Assembly (NCBI RefSeq): GCF_900291975.1 | Contig: NZ_OMPN01000001.1 | Span: 558,001-622,000 of the forward strand | From: Agathobaculum massiliense | Lineage (GTDB): Bacteria > Bacillota > Clostridia > Oscillospirales > Butyricicoccaceae | Length of the DNA: 64,000 nucleotides | Reading direction: 5' to 3' | Shown: positions 27,673-35,994 of the stretch, in pieces | How the letters are laid out: the number at the start of each line of letters is the position of its first letter | How positions within the stretch are numbered: the stretch's first letter is position 1 | The notes under the pieces: generated by a model | What the model was told of the DNA's origin: nothing | Databases searched by the model: none | Seen by the model: the letters and a program-made list of their open reading frames with translations, nothing else | Position numbers and translations under genes: made by a program

Positions 27673-28875
27673 TTATTGTATCTGCGCCGCAATCTCCTCC
27701 GCCAGCGCCTCCAGTGCGGCGAGCTGACCCTCCGCCAAAGCGGACTTGAGCGCGACCGCGCCTTCCAGCACGGTCATGTTCTTCATGCTTTCCAGCACGG
27801 TCCGCATATGCTTCGCGGAAACCGGCGCCCATGTGCCATTTTCCAGCAGCGCCACCGTGCGGTTCTGCAGGTTCAGCGCCTTCAGATCCGCCAGATAGGC
27901 CTCCATACGGGGATACAGTCCGCCGTTGTAGGTCGGCGCCGCCAGCACCAGATGGCTGCAGCGGAAACTTTCCGCGACCAGCTCGGATACATCGGTCTCC
28001 GAAACATCATACATCGCGATGCTGCGCACACCTTTTTCCGCCAGCAGGCCGGCCAGTACATTGGCCGCGTTTTCCGTATTGCCGTACAGGGTGGCGTAAG
28101 CGATCAAAACAGCCTTATCCTCCGGCTGATAGGTGCTCCACAACTGGTATTTTTCCAGCAGCAACGCCAAGTGCCCGCGCCAAACCGGTCCGTGCAGCGG
28201 GCAGATGGTTTCGATATCCAGCGCGGCCGCCTTTTTCAGCAGCGCCTGCACCTGCGCGCCGTATTTGCCGACAATGTTGGTGTAATACCGGCGCGCGTCG
28301 TTCATCCACGCGCTGTCGAAGTTGATTTCATCGTCAAAAATATTGCCCGCCAACGCGCCGAACGTACCGAACGCATCCGCAGAAAACAGAAGCTTGTGCT
28401 GCTCGTCATAGGTGACCATTACCTCCGGCCAGTGGACCATGGGCGCCATGATGAAATGCAGCGTATGCTGGCCGGTGGAAAGCTTGTCCCCCTCGGCAAC
28501 GACCAGCGCGCGGTCTTTCGCATCCAGGCCGTAGAACTGCGCCAGCATGGACAGCGCCTTCGCGCTGCAGACGATTTTCGCCTCCGGATAGCGGCGCAGC
28601 ATTTCGTCGATCAGGCTGCAGTGATCCGGCTCCATATGCTGAACCACCAGATAGTCCAGCGCGCGCCCGTCCAGCGCATATGTCACGTTTTCACAGAACA
28701 GGCGGCCGATCGAATCGTCCGCCGTATCGAACAGCACGGTTTTTTCGTCCAGCAGCACATAGCTGTTATAGGATACACCGCGCGGAATCGGGAATAAATT
28801 TTCAAACCGGCTCAGGCGGCGATCACTGCCGCCAACATAGATGAGATCGTCCTTGATCTTTCTGGTACTGTGCAT
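27673..28875 (-). CDS. Flavodiiron protein (FprA-type O2/NO reductase)
   Basis: Reduces oxygen or nitric oxide to protect an anaerobe. The 400-residue protein has a metallo-beta-lactamase-like diiron domain (1-250) with the ligand set H80-x-E82-x-D84-H85, a later histidine in APMVHWPEVM, aspartate in LLFSADAFG and histidine in CPLHGPVW. A flavodoxin domain follows (about 255-400, with YATLYGNTENAA and APTYNGGLYP). There is no C-terminal rubredoxin domain, so an external electron donor is needed. Confidence 0.95.
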   Translation of the reverse strand: MHSTRKIKDDLIYVGGSDRRLSRFENLFPIPRGVSYNSYVLLDEKTVLFDTADDSIGRLFCENVTYALDGRALDYLVVQHMEPDHCSLIDEMLRRYPEAKIVCSAKALSMLAQFYGLDAKDRALVVAEGDKLSTGQHTLHFIMAPMVHWPEVMVTYDEQHKLLFSADAFGTFGALAGNIFDDEINFDSAWMNDARRYYTNIVGKYGAQVQALLKKAAALDIETICPLHGPVWRGHLALLLEKYQLWSTYQPEDKAVLIAYATLYGNTENAANVLAGLLAEKGVRSIAMYDVSETDVSELVAESFRCSHLVLAAPTYNGGLYPRMEAYLADLKALNLQNRTVALLENGTWAPVSAKHMRTVLESMKNMTVLEGAVALKSALAEGQLAALEALAEEIAAQIQ

Positions 28876-28907
28876 CGCACGACACCTCCGAAATAGTTTC
28901 TGTTAAA

Positions 28908-28936
28908 ATTATAACATATAATTTTACAGCCGTCTA
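28908..28936 (-). promoter_or_regulatory. Promoter of the flavodiiron protein gene
   Basis: TAGACG (28936-28931), 17 bp, TATAAT (28913-28908), read leftward, 32 bp before the ATG; GGAGGTG lies between. Confidence 0.6.
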
Positions 28937-29058
28937 CCCTGCCAAAACAAACGAAAGCATAAAAAAACAGGGCAAAAAACCTGCGACTTTTGGCGTCGTT
29001 CATGATTTATCGTCTCCAGCCCGCCGCATCGCTATGTATGTTCCCCCGTGCGGCGGAT

Positions 29059-29089
29059 AAAAAACCGGCTGCATAGCAGCCGGTTTTTT
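29059..29089. terminator. Terminator after the EF-G paralogue
   Basis: AAAAAACCGGCTGC (29059-29072) pairs perfectly with GCAGCCGGTTTTTT (29076-29089). Confidence 0.88.
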
Positions 29090-29093
29090 TATG

Positions 29094-31178
29094 TTATTCC
29101 TTGTTGAGCGCTTCCAGTCTCGCCTTGTTTTCCGCAATAACCTTCTCCTGCACCGGAGCAGGCGCATCGTCATACCGCTCGAACTTGGAAACGAACGAGC
29201 CGCGGCCCTGCGTCATCGAGCGCAGCGTGATCGCATAGTCGGATAACTCTGCCATCGGACACTCCGCCAGGATCTCCTGCTTGCCGCCCTCGATCGGGTT
29301 CATACCCATGATCCGCCCGCGGCGCTTGTTCAGGTCGCCGATCACATCGCCCATGTACGAATCCGGCACGACGACGCGCAGCGAGCAGACCGGTTCAAGC
29401 AGCACCGGACTCGCCTGTGGGATACCCGCCTTATAGGCCAGGCGCGCCGCCATCTTGAACGAAAGCTCGTTGGAATCCACGTCATGATAAGAGCCATCCA
29501 GCAACGTGGCATGCAGACCGACCAGCGGATAGCCCGCCAGCACGCCATGCTCCATTGCCTCGCGGATGCCCTTGTCGACCGCGGGATGGAAGTTCTTCGG
29601 CACAGAGCCGCCGAAGATCTTTTCCTCAAACAGGTAATCGCCTTCCGGATACGGCGCAAACTCCATCTTAACATGGCCGTACTGTCCGTGGCCGCCGGAC
29701 TGCTTCTTATGCTTGCCCTCGACCGTGACGGTCTTGCGGATCTTTTCACGGTACGGCACGATCGGCGGCGTCAGCACGACCTCCACGCCGAATTTATCCT
29801 TGAGCTTGGAACACAAAACATCCAGATGGATGTCGCCCGCACCCGAAATCGTATGCTGCTTGGTTTCCGGATTGAACTCGGTCTCGAAAGACGGATCCTC
29901 GTCGTGCAGGCGGGTCAGGCCGGCGGATATCTTCTCCTCCGCGCCCTTGACCTTGGGCTGGATGCCCTGCGTGTAGCACGGCGGCGCGAATTCGATTGGC
30001 TCCAGTTCGACCTTGCGCACGCTCATGGAAAGCGTGTCGCCGGTCTTGGTGGTGACCAGCTTGGAAACCGCGCCGATATCGCCGCAGCCGACGACCGGCA
30101 CCTCGCTCGTCTTCTTGCCGCAGACCGAGTAAATATGCCCCATTTTTTCATTTGCGTCCGCGCGCTTGTTGACCAGCACCATGTCCTGCTTGACCTCGCC
30201 GGACATGACCTTGAAATACGAGAAGCGGCCGTACTGGTCCGCGACCGTCTTGAACACGAACGCGCAGGTCGAGCCGTTGGGCGTGCAGTTGATCTCGATC
30301 AGCTCGCCCTTTTCGTCCTCGCAGATCTCGACCGGCTTTTCGTCCGGCGACGGCATGTAGTCCGCAATGCCTTTCAGGAGCGCATAGGAGCCGATGCCGG
30401 TCACGGCCGTGCCGCAGAACACCGGCGCAATAACCAGATCTTTGACGCCCTGACGGATGCCCGCGATCAGTTCTTCGTCCGAGAATTCCTCGCCCGCAAA
30501 ATAGCGCTCCATCAGCTCCTCGGACAGCTCGGCCACATTTTCGCACAGCGCCGCGCGGTGCTGGTCGATACGGTCCTTCATATCGTCCGGAATCGGGATC
30601 TCGACGCGCTTGCTGCCCTCCATGCGGTACGCTTTGCGGATGACGCAGTCGACCACGCCGGCCGTATCGCGGTTGCCCTCGAAGATCGGCACCACGATCG
30701 GGCAGACCGAAACGCCGAACTGCTTCTGCAGCTTATGCAACGAGGTATAGTAATCCGAGTTCTCCTCGTCGATCTTGGAGATATAGAACATGCGCGGCAT
30801 GGAACGCGCCTCGCAGCGCTCCCAAGCCTTTTCCGTCCCCACGCCCGGACCGGCCTTGCCAGTGGCGATGATCAAAGCGGATTCGGCTACGCGCAGCGCG
30901 CAGTTTACTTCGCTTTCAAAATCAAAGAAACCAGGGGTATCAAGCAGATTGATCTTGCAGCCGTTCCATTCAACAGGCGCCACAGCCGTTGAGATCGAAA
31001 ACTTGCGTTTGATCTCCTCTGGATCGAAATCGCATACAGTGTTGCCATCCGTGATCTTTCCGACACGGTCGGTCACTCCGGCGATATTGAGCAGGCTCTC
31101 GACGAGCGAGGTCTTGCCGTCGCCGCCATGCCCCATCAGACATACGTTACGGATCTTGTTAACCGGGTAATTGGCCAT
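29094..31178 (-). CDS. EF-G-like translation factor GTPase (EF-G paralogue)
   Basis: A 694-residue GTPase with all five EF-G domains. The G1 loop is GHGGDGKTS (residues 16-24) instead of AHIDAGKTT, G3 is DTPGF, and G4 reads SKID rather than NKxD. Domain IV has GGHGQYGHVKM and the C-terminus the usual domain V. This pattern matches the EF-G-like family in many Firmicutes and Actinobacteria, not the housekeeping FusA; its cellular role is unsettled. The ATG at 31178 is preferred to a longer reading from 31259 because the promoter lies around 31251-31279. Confidence 0.9.
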   Translation of the reverse strand: MANYPVNKIRNVCLMGHGGDGKTSLVESLLNIAGVTDRVGKITDGNTVCDFDPEEIKRKFSISTAVAPVEWNGCKINLLDTPGFFDFESEVNCALRVAESALIIATGKAGPGVGTEKAWERCEARSMPRMFYISKIDEENSDYYTSLHKLQKQFGVSVCPIVVPIFEGNRDTAGVVDCVIRKAYRMEGSKRVEIPIPDDMKDRIDQHRAALCENVAELSEELMERYFAGEEFSDEELIAGIRQGVKDLVIAPVFCGTAVTGIGSYALLKGIADYMPSPDEKPVEICEDEKGELIEINCTPNGSTCAFVFKTVADQYGRFSYFKVMSGEVKQDMVLVNKRADANEKMGHIYSVCGKKTSEVPVVGCGDIGAVSKLVTTKTGDTLSMSVRKVELEPIEFAPPCYTQGIQPKVKGAEEKISAGLTRLHDEDPSFETEFNPETKQHTISGAGDIHLDVLCSKLKDKFGVEVVLTPPIVPYREKIRKTVTVEGKHKKQSGGHGQYGHVKMEFAPYPEGDYLFEEKIFGGSVPKNFHPAVDKGIREAMEHGVLAGYPLVGLHATLLDGSYHDVDSNELSFKMAARLAYKAGIPQASPVLLEPVCSLRVVVPDSYMGDVIGDLNKRRGRIMGMNPIEGGKQEILAECPMAELSDYAITLRSMTQGRGSFVSKFERYDDAPAPVQEKVIAENKARLEALNKE

Positions 31179-31250
31179 ATTTGATAAACACTCCCCTGCC
31201 CTTGCCTTCACGCGGGCGCTTAGTTGGCGGGAACAAACTCCCTGTTTGTT

Positions 31251-31279
31251 ATTATACACGACTTTACCAATTCATGCAA
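31251..31279 (-). promoter_or_regulatory. Promoter of the EF-G paralogue
   Basis: TTGCAT (31279-31274), 17 bp, TATAAT (31256-31251), read leftward. Confidence 0.65.
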
Positions 31280-31450
31280 GCTGTTTTTTGTGCAATTTTA
31301 ATGTACCCCTCTGTCTTTTTTCGACAGAGCCGCACCGCCCGAAAATTTTTTATTTTTTTGTTTTTTTCCTGTCACAAAACCGCCTTTTCAAACGTTATAT
31401 AAGTGTAATGGTTTTTACCCCGCTGTGCAGAATGGAAAGGAGCCTCCGTC

Positions 31451-31537
31451 ATGACCCGTGCTTATCTTGCTACCGCCGCCGCCGTTTTGGCATTGGCTCT
31501 CGCGGTGTTTTCGGTCGTGTCCATCCTGCCGTTTTGA
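31451..31537 (+). CDS. 28-residue single-helix membrane peptide
   Basis: Tiny ORF in the 509-bp gap between two minus-strand genes. The peptide starts MTRAYLATAAAVLAL and ends VSILPF, one hydrophobic helix with a single arginine at the N-terminus. AAAGGAG lies 8 bp before the ATG and a strong 13-bp-stem terminator follows the stop. No family was recognised. The rest of the gap holds the EF-G promoter, an A/T-rich stretch and two terminators, with no other gene visible. Confidence 0.5.
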   Translation: MTRAYLATAAAVLALALAVFSVVSILPF

Positions 31538-31567
31538 ACCCCTCTTTTTCTTCTCTTTTACCGATCG

Positions 31568-31596
31568 GGCTGCCGGAGCGGTTCGCTCCGGCAGCC
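31568..31596 (+). terminator. Terminator after the 28-residue peptide ORF
   Basis: Perfect 13-bp stem GGCTGCCGGAGCG (31568-31580) with 31584-31596, three-base loop, then TTTGCTTTT. Confidence 0.75.
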
Positions 31597-31637
31597 TTTG
31601 CTTTTGCCAAGCGGCCACTCCCCGGCAAGGGGCAAAT

Positions 31638-31673
31638 GAAAAGGGCCTGGAAGCATGCTTCCAGGCCCTTTTC
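31638..31673. terminator. Palindromic terminator after the P-type-ATPase-like gene
   Basis: Perfect 36-bp palindrome (centre GCATGC) with A-run and T-run flanks, working in both directions. Confidence 0.85.
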
Positions 31674-31687
31674 ATTATTTCCTTATC

Positions 31688-33892
31688 TCAGTGCGTCTGC
31701 TGTGTGATAATGAATACCGGAACATACCAGATCAACAGATACAGCAGCAGGTGCAGAACCGGCAGTGCGTCCACCGCGTTCTGGAACACCAGATAGAATA
31801 CGATCAGCATTCCGCATATGCCGGCAAAGGCACCCAGCGTCAAGGCGGAGCGCACCGCGCCTGCCAGCTTGTCCGCACAGCGGAGTACCTGCAGGAACGG
31901 TCCCGCCCCCTCGCGGACTAGGATCGCGGCGGGCGCGTCCGCCTTTGCATAGGTGGGATCAAGCAGCCGGCGCACGCTGTCCGGCTCCGGCTGATCGGCA
32001 AAGCCGCGGCGCAGGTCGAACTGGCTCTCCACCATAGCGGGCGAAATGTTGAAATCCCGCACTGCCAGCGCCGCGTTCATATGCATCCGGCGCATCAGGC
32101 GCATTGCCTGGTAGGTACTTTTCGTCGGCTGGTAACGGAGTAGCAGCGCGCCCGCCAGCACGTTGTCCACAACCAGATAGGCGCTAACCGTTTCATCCTC
32201 CGTCTGGCCCGAACGGATACGCTGCCCCAACTTGACCATGAGCGCCGCTGTGCCAAGCACCATGCGGCTCCCGCCGATTTCTCCGGCAAGGCCGCCCTCG
32301 ACAAACTGCACGTTGCGCGCCGCCAGCGTCACGCCGTACCGCTCCCGCACCGCCTCGGTCAGCACACGTCCCAGCTCAAGACCGGCCGCATCCGCGAGCG
32401 CTGCGGCGCAGCCCAGCAACTTATCGTCCGACATCCGCCCCGCGTTCTGCAGCGCCTCCAAGCTGATCGAGCCCGCAGGGAACAGGTCGTTTTCAGTCAG
32501 GACGACCTCCTCGGTCCCGCGCAGAAGGTTGGCCTGGCGCGCCCCTGCGAGCGCCGCGCCCGACCCGAGCAGGCGGCGCGAGATATTCTTATAGCTCGCG
32601 CCGAACGCGCACAGCAGGCCGAGCGGCGCGGATACCGACAAAATCGCGGAAAACGCCCAGAAAAAGCGCACCGGCTCGCCGCGCGCAACCGAAGCCACCA
32701 GCGCGAAGATGATGGACGCCGCCAGCGCGATCGGCACATAGATCATGGAAAAGCGGTCGACCGTATCCGGCCGTTCCATCTCCAGCAAAAAAGCCTTATC
32801 ATCGTGCAGCGGCCCCTTGACCGCCCTGCACGCGTCATCCTCCCTGTCGTAATGGCTGTAGACCGCCATCGGCTGCTCCGCCGAGCAGATCGCCTGATAG
32901 GCGCGCGCCTGCGCGGCGTACCGTCCGCGCTCCTCCCGCATTGCCGCGTACAGCAACAGGATGCTGACCGCGAGGTACGGCACCTGCACGCCGGGCGCGT
33001 TTTCAAAAACGATAATGGACGCGCCGTGCAGCAGCGACGCAACAATGGCGAACGAAACCAGCGACGCCCGATCGGGCGCGCCGTGAAACAGGCTGTTAAA
33101 GCCCATGCCGAACACATCCACGCCCAGGAAAAGCGCGATAAACTGCAGCAGCAGGAGCACGCCAATGCCGATGCCCGGGTTCTCCACCGCGTCGAGCACA
33201 ACCGGTAGCGGCAGCACGTCAAAGCTGGGCGCGAGGCTCAGGTAAGCCGCAGCCGCAGCCAAAATCAATACGATCACGGACCGCACGGAAAGCCCCCGCG
33301 CCCGCCGCTTGAACGAGCGGGCGGCCTGCGCCGGATCGCGCAGCCGGATCTCCTCCGCTTCCTCCTGCTGTTCGGCGGCCAGACGCGCCGCGCGCGCCTC
33401 CTTGCGGCTCATCCGCTCCCCACGCGCTGCGCGGCGCGCGGGTGGCTGCTCCGTCATGTCCTCGTACAGCTCCTCTTCCTCCTGCACGGCCGCTTTCGCG
33501 GCGCGGCGCGCAGCCCTGGCAGCGGTCCGTTTCTCCTCTCTCTGCCGTTTCGCCTCCGCCCTGGCCTCCCGCGTGGCGATACGCGCCGCGCGGGGATCCT
33601 CTTCTTCCTCCTCTGTGGAATCGTCCGAATCACGCGGCTGCGTTTCCGTCGGCGCCGCTGCGCGGACAGGCCTCGTCCTTGGCGCGGCGGGCTGGGCGGC
33701 TGCCGCCGGTTCCGGCTGCCGTACCTCCGGCACCGGCGCGGCGGACGGGCGCGGCTGGGCCTTCGGCGTGGCCGGTGCCAGTCCCTCGACCTCGGCTATG
33801 ATCGCGTCCAGATCGAACTCGTCCGTATCCGGTACGTCGTTCAGCATCGCCCGAATATCATCGAGGTTCATGGTTTCGTCTTTTCTGTCCAT
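31688..33892 (-). CDS. Membrane protein resembling a catalytically dead P-type ATPase
   Basis: A 734-residue protein. Residues 1-200 are low-complexity, rich in Ala, Arg and Glu, and probably disordered. About eight membrane segments follow (201-320, 383-432, 684-730). The region SAPLGLLCAFGASYKNISRR-LLGSG (420-444) resembles the P1B metal-ATPase CPC helix, and EGGLAGEIGGSRMVLGTAAL (532-551) its nucleotide domain. Where the phosphorylation motif DKTGT should be, the sequence reads TENDL (466-470), and TGES, TGD and GDGxND are not found. It lies 21 bp after rlmB in the same operon. I infer a pseudo-ATPase; the function is unknown. Confidence 0.7.
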   Translation of the reverse strand: MDRKDETMNLDDIRAMLNDVPDTDEFDLDAIIAEVEGLAPATPKAQPRPSAAPVPEVRQPEPAAAAQPAAPRTRPVRAAAPTETQPRDSDDSTEEEEEDPRAARIATREARAEAKRQREEKRTAARAARRAAKAAVQEEEELYEDMTEQPPARRAARGERMSRKEARAARLAAEQQEEAEEIRLRDPAQAARSFKRRARGLSVRSVIVLILAAAAAYLSLAPSFDVLPLPVVLDAVENPGIGIGVLLLLQFIALFLGVDVFGMGFNSLFHGAPDRASLVSFAIVASLLHGASIIVFENAPGVQVPYLAVSILLLYAAMREERGRYAAQARAYQAICSAEQPMAVYSHYDREDDACRAVKGPLHDDKAFLLEMERPDTVDRFSMIYVPIALAASIIFALVASVARGEPVRFFWAFSAILSVSAPLGLLCAFGASYKNISRRLLGSGAALAGARQANLLRGTEEVVLTENDLFPAGSISLEALQNAGRMSDDKLLGCAAALADAAGLELGRVLTEAVRERYGVTLAARNVQFVEGGLAGEIGGSRMVLGTAALMVKLGQRIRSGQTEDETVSAYLVVDNVLAGALLLRYQPTKSTYQAMRLMRRMHMNAALAVRDFNISPAMVESQFDLRRGFADQPEPDSVRRLLDPTYAKADAPAAILVREGAGPFLQVLRCADKLAGAVRSALTLGAFAGICGMLIVFYLVFQNAVDALPVLHLLLYLLIWYVPVFIITQQTH

Positions 33893-33913
33893 ATCGTTGT
33901 CCGTCTTCCTCCT

Positions 33914-34690
33914 TTATTCCGCCTGCGCGCGGCGGCGGACCGCCTCGAACAGCAGAACGGCCGCCGCGTTGGATGCGTTGAGCGAATTGACCCGCCCGCG
34001 CATCGGGATGCTGATGATATAATCGCACTTGTCCCGCGTCAGCCGGCTGAGCCCCTGCCCCTCTGAACCGATCACGATCGCGCACGGGCGGTCGAACGCG
34101 GCCTGGTAAAGCCCCACCGTTCCATCCGCCTCCGCGCCGAACAGCCACACCCCGCGCGCCTTCAGCTCGTCGAGCGCCGCCGCAAGGTTGTTCGCCTTAT
34201 GCACGCCCACATAGGCCAGCGCGCCCGCCGCGGCTCGCGCGACCGCCGCGGTCAGACCAACCGCGCGGCGCTTGGGGATAATGACCCCGTGTGCGCCCGC
34301 GGTTTCCGCCGAGCGGATGATCGCGCCCAGGTTATGTGGGTCCTCAATACCGTCGCAGACCACGATCAGCGGCGCTTCGCCCCGCTCCTCCGCCACGCGG
34401 AATATATGGTCGAGCGACACATATTCCTGTGCGGCGGCCTGCGCGATCACTCCCTGGTGGTTCCCCGTGGGGCTCATATGGTCGAGCTTGCGGCGGTCGC
34501 AGGTGACGACCGGCACGCCGCAGCGCCGCGCTTCCGCAGCCACATCCCCGATGCGGGCTCCCTCGGCCACAAAGACCTTATCGACCGTCCGGCCAGCGCG
34601 CAGCGTTTCCAGAACCGCGTTCCTGCCTTCGATCAGGGTCCCGTCATCCTCCCGCGGCGGGCGGCGGCGCCTATTGTTTTCATAAGCCAT
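33914..34690 (-). CDS. rlmB: 23S rRNA (guanosine-2251-2'-O)-methyltransferase RlmB
   Basis: SPOUT methyltransferase. The 258-residue protein has a short basic N-terminal tail, the substrate-binding domain with LIEGRNAVLETLRAG, and the three SpoU motifs CDGIEDPHNLGAIIRSAE, IVIGSEGQGLSRL and IPMRGRVNSLNASNAA. These match RlmB closely, better than the second SpoU protein at 15,589-16,356. The ATG at 34690 is preferred to an upstream TTG because GGAG lies 9 bp before it. Confidence 0.93.
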   Translation of the reverse strand: MAYENNRRRRPPREDDGTLIEGRNAVLETLRAGRTVDKVFVAEGARIGDVAAEARRCGVPVVTCDRRKLDHMSPTGNHQGVIAQAAAQEYVSLDHIFRVAEERGEAPLIVVCDGIEDPHNLGAIIRSAETAGAHGVIIPKRRAVGLTAAVARAAAGALAYVGVHKANNLAAALDELKARGVWLFGAEADGTVGLYQAAFDRPCAIVIGSEGQGLSRLTRDKCDYIISIPMRGRVNSLNASNAAAVLLFEAVRRRAQAE

Positions 34691-34723
34691 ATTCCTACGC
34701 TCCAAAAATTTTCAGATATTGAT

Positions 34724-34732
34724 AGTATAGCA
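34724..34732 (-). promoter_or_regulatory. Extended -10 promoter of rlmB
   Basis: TGC-TATACT read leftward (34732-34724), about 34 bp before the rlmB ATG. No clear -35 box. Confidence 0.5.
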
Positions 34733-34940
34733 CACTTTCCCCCACGTTTTCAACGCTGTACGACGGAAAACATAAAATTTACACGTTTTTCGCCCCTCAT
34801 CCTTCCGCAAAAGGCTCACTGGAGCGCGCGCCGCATGGATAGCCGCAAAGCAGCTATTATACATTTATTTTATTTATTATCAGCGGTCAGCGGCGCTTAG
34901 CAGTCGCTTCAAGCAAAAAAGTACCGGCCGCTGTGGTATG

Positions 34941-34949
34941 TGGTATAAT
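34941..34949 (+). promoter_or_regulatory. Extended -10 promoter of the coiled-coil gene
   Basis: TGG-TATAAT. It excludes an ATG at 34938 as the start and supports the TTG at 34977. Confidence 0.65.
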
Positions 34950-34976
34950 GATAAAAACGAACGGGAGGGATCGCAT

Positions 34977-35912
34977 TTGACGCCATACGATGAAACGCTC
35001 CGCACCCTCAGGCAGCAGGCCGACCGGCTCAACCGGCTGCGGGGCATGCTGGACGAGCTGTACCGCGAGCGGCAACGCCTGGAGGAACGGGAGCGCAGCC
35101 TGGCTGTGGTACGGGCTGCGGAGCAAAAGGACGTGGACCGGCTGCAAGGCCGCAGCCTAACCGCCTGTTTTTACGCTCTCCTCGGCAGGCGGGAGGAGCG
35201 GCTCGACAAGGAACAGCAGGAGGCCTGGACCGCCGCGGTCAGGCACGACGCTGTACGGCGTGAGCTGGAGGCGGTACGGCAGGATATCGCTTCTTACGAG
35301 CGGGAAGCCGCCGCGCTCGATGGCTGCGAGCAGCGCTGGACGCAGGTCATGGACGACAAGCGGGATTTCCTGCGGCAGAGTGGTTCCGTGCATGCCGAGC
35401 GCATCCTGCAGCTTGAGCAGCAGCTCGCCACACAGCAGACGCTGGAAACCGAGATTGGGCAAGCACTCGACGCCGGACGCGCGGCGCGCAATACCGCGGG
35501 CAGCATCCTGTCCAGCCTGGACAGCGCGGAAGGCTGGGGGACGTTCGACCTGTTCAGCGGCGGCCTGATAACCGACCTGGTCAAGCACGGGCATCTGGAC
35601 GACGCGCAGGACAAGGTCGAGACGCTGCAGACCCAGCTTCGCCGCTTTAAGACCGAGCTGACCGATGTATCCATCCAAGCGGATGTGCAGGCGCAGGTGG
35701 ACGGTTTCCTGCGCTTTGCGGATTACTTTTTCGACGGCCTTTTCGCGGACTGGATGGTGTTGGACCATATTCACGGCGCACAGTCCCAAATTGCAGAGGC
35801 ATGCGGACAAATCGACGATGTCCTGTCCCGCCTTCGCGCCATGCAGGAAGGCTGCCGCGCTGCGGAACAGCGCGCGCGAGAGGCGCTCGACCATCTGGTC
35901 GCCGGCGCCTGA
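34977..35912 (+). CDS. Coiled-coil protein of a conserved Firmicutes family, function unknown
   Basis: A 311-residue cytoplasmic protein. Residues 5-155 are mostly charged coiled coil (ERQRLEERERSLAVVRAAEQ). A conserved core follows: GWGTFDLFSGGLI, KHGHLDDAQ and FLRFADYFFDGLFADWMV. I have seen this pattern in unannotated Firmicutes proteins but no function is known. The start is TTG with GGGAGGG 7 bp upstream; the earlier ATG lies on the promoter. It is a lone plus-strand gene ending at a strong terminator. Confidence 0.78.
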   Translation: MTPYDETLRTLRQQADRLNRLRGMLDELYRERQRLEERERSLAVVRAAEQKDVDRLQGRSLTACFYALLGRREERLDKEQQEAWTAAVRHDAVRRELEAVRQDIASYEREAAALDGCEQRWTQVMDDKRDFLRQSGSVHAERILQLEQQLATQQTLETEIGQALDAGRAARNTAGSILSSLDSAEGWGTFDLFSGGLITDLVKHGHLDDAQDKVETLQTQLRRFKTELTDVSIQADVQAQVDGFLRFADYFFDGLFADWMVLDHIHGAQSQIAEACGQIDDVLSRLRAMQEGCRAAEQRAREALDHLVAGA

Positions 35913-35925
35913 CGCATCGGTACGG

Positions 35926-35964
35926 AAAAAGACCCCCAGGGCAGCCAGCCCTGGGGGTCTTTTT
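35926..35964. terminator. Bidirectional terminator with 17-bp perfect stem
   Basis: Arms at 35926-35942 and 35948-35964 (AAAAAGACCCCCAGGGC and complement), loop of five. It serves the coiled-coil gene and the facing SDR gene. Confidence 0.92.
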
Positions 35965-35994
35965 GATAACGGAAAGCGCCGGAGCAGGCGCCCC

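Noticed and set aside
31309-31329. Short stem CTCTGTC/GACAGAG with a T-rich loop
   Set aside because: The T-run is in the loop, not after the stem, and no gene ends here. It could be chance in an A/T-rich gap.
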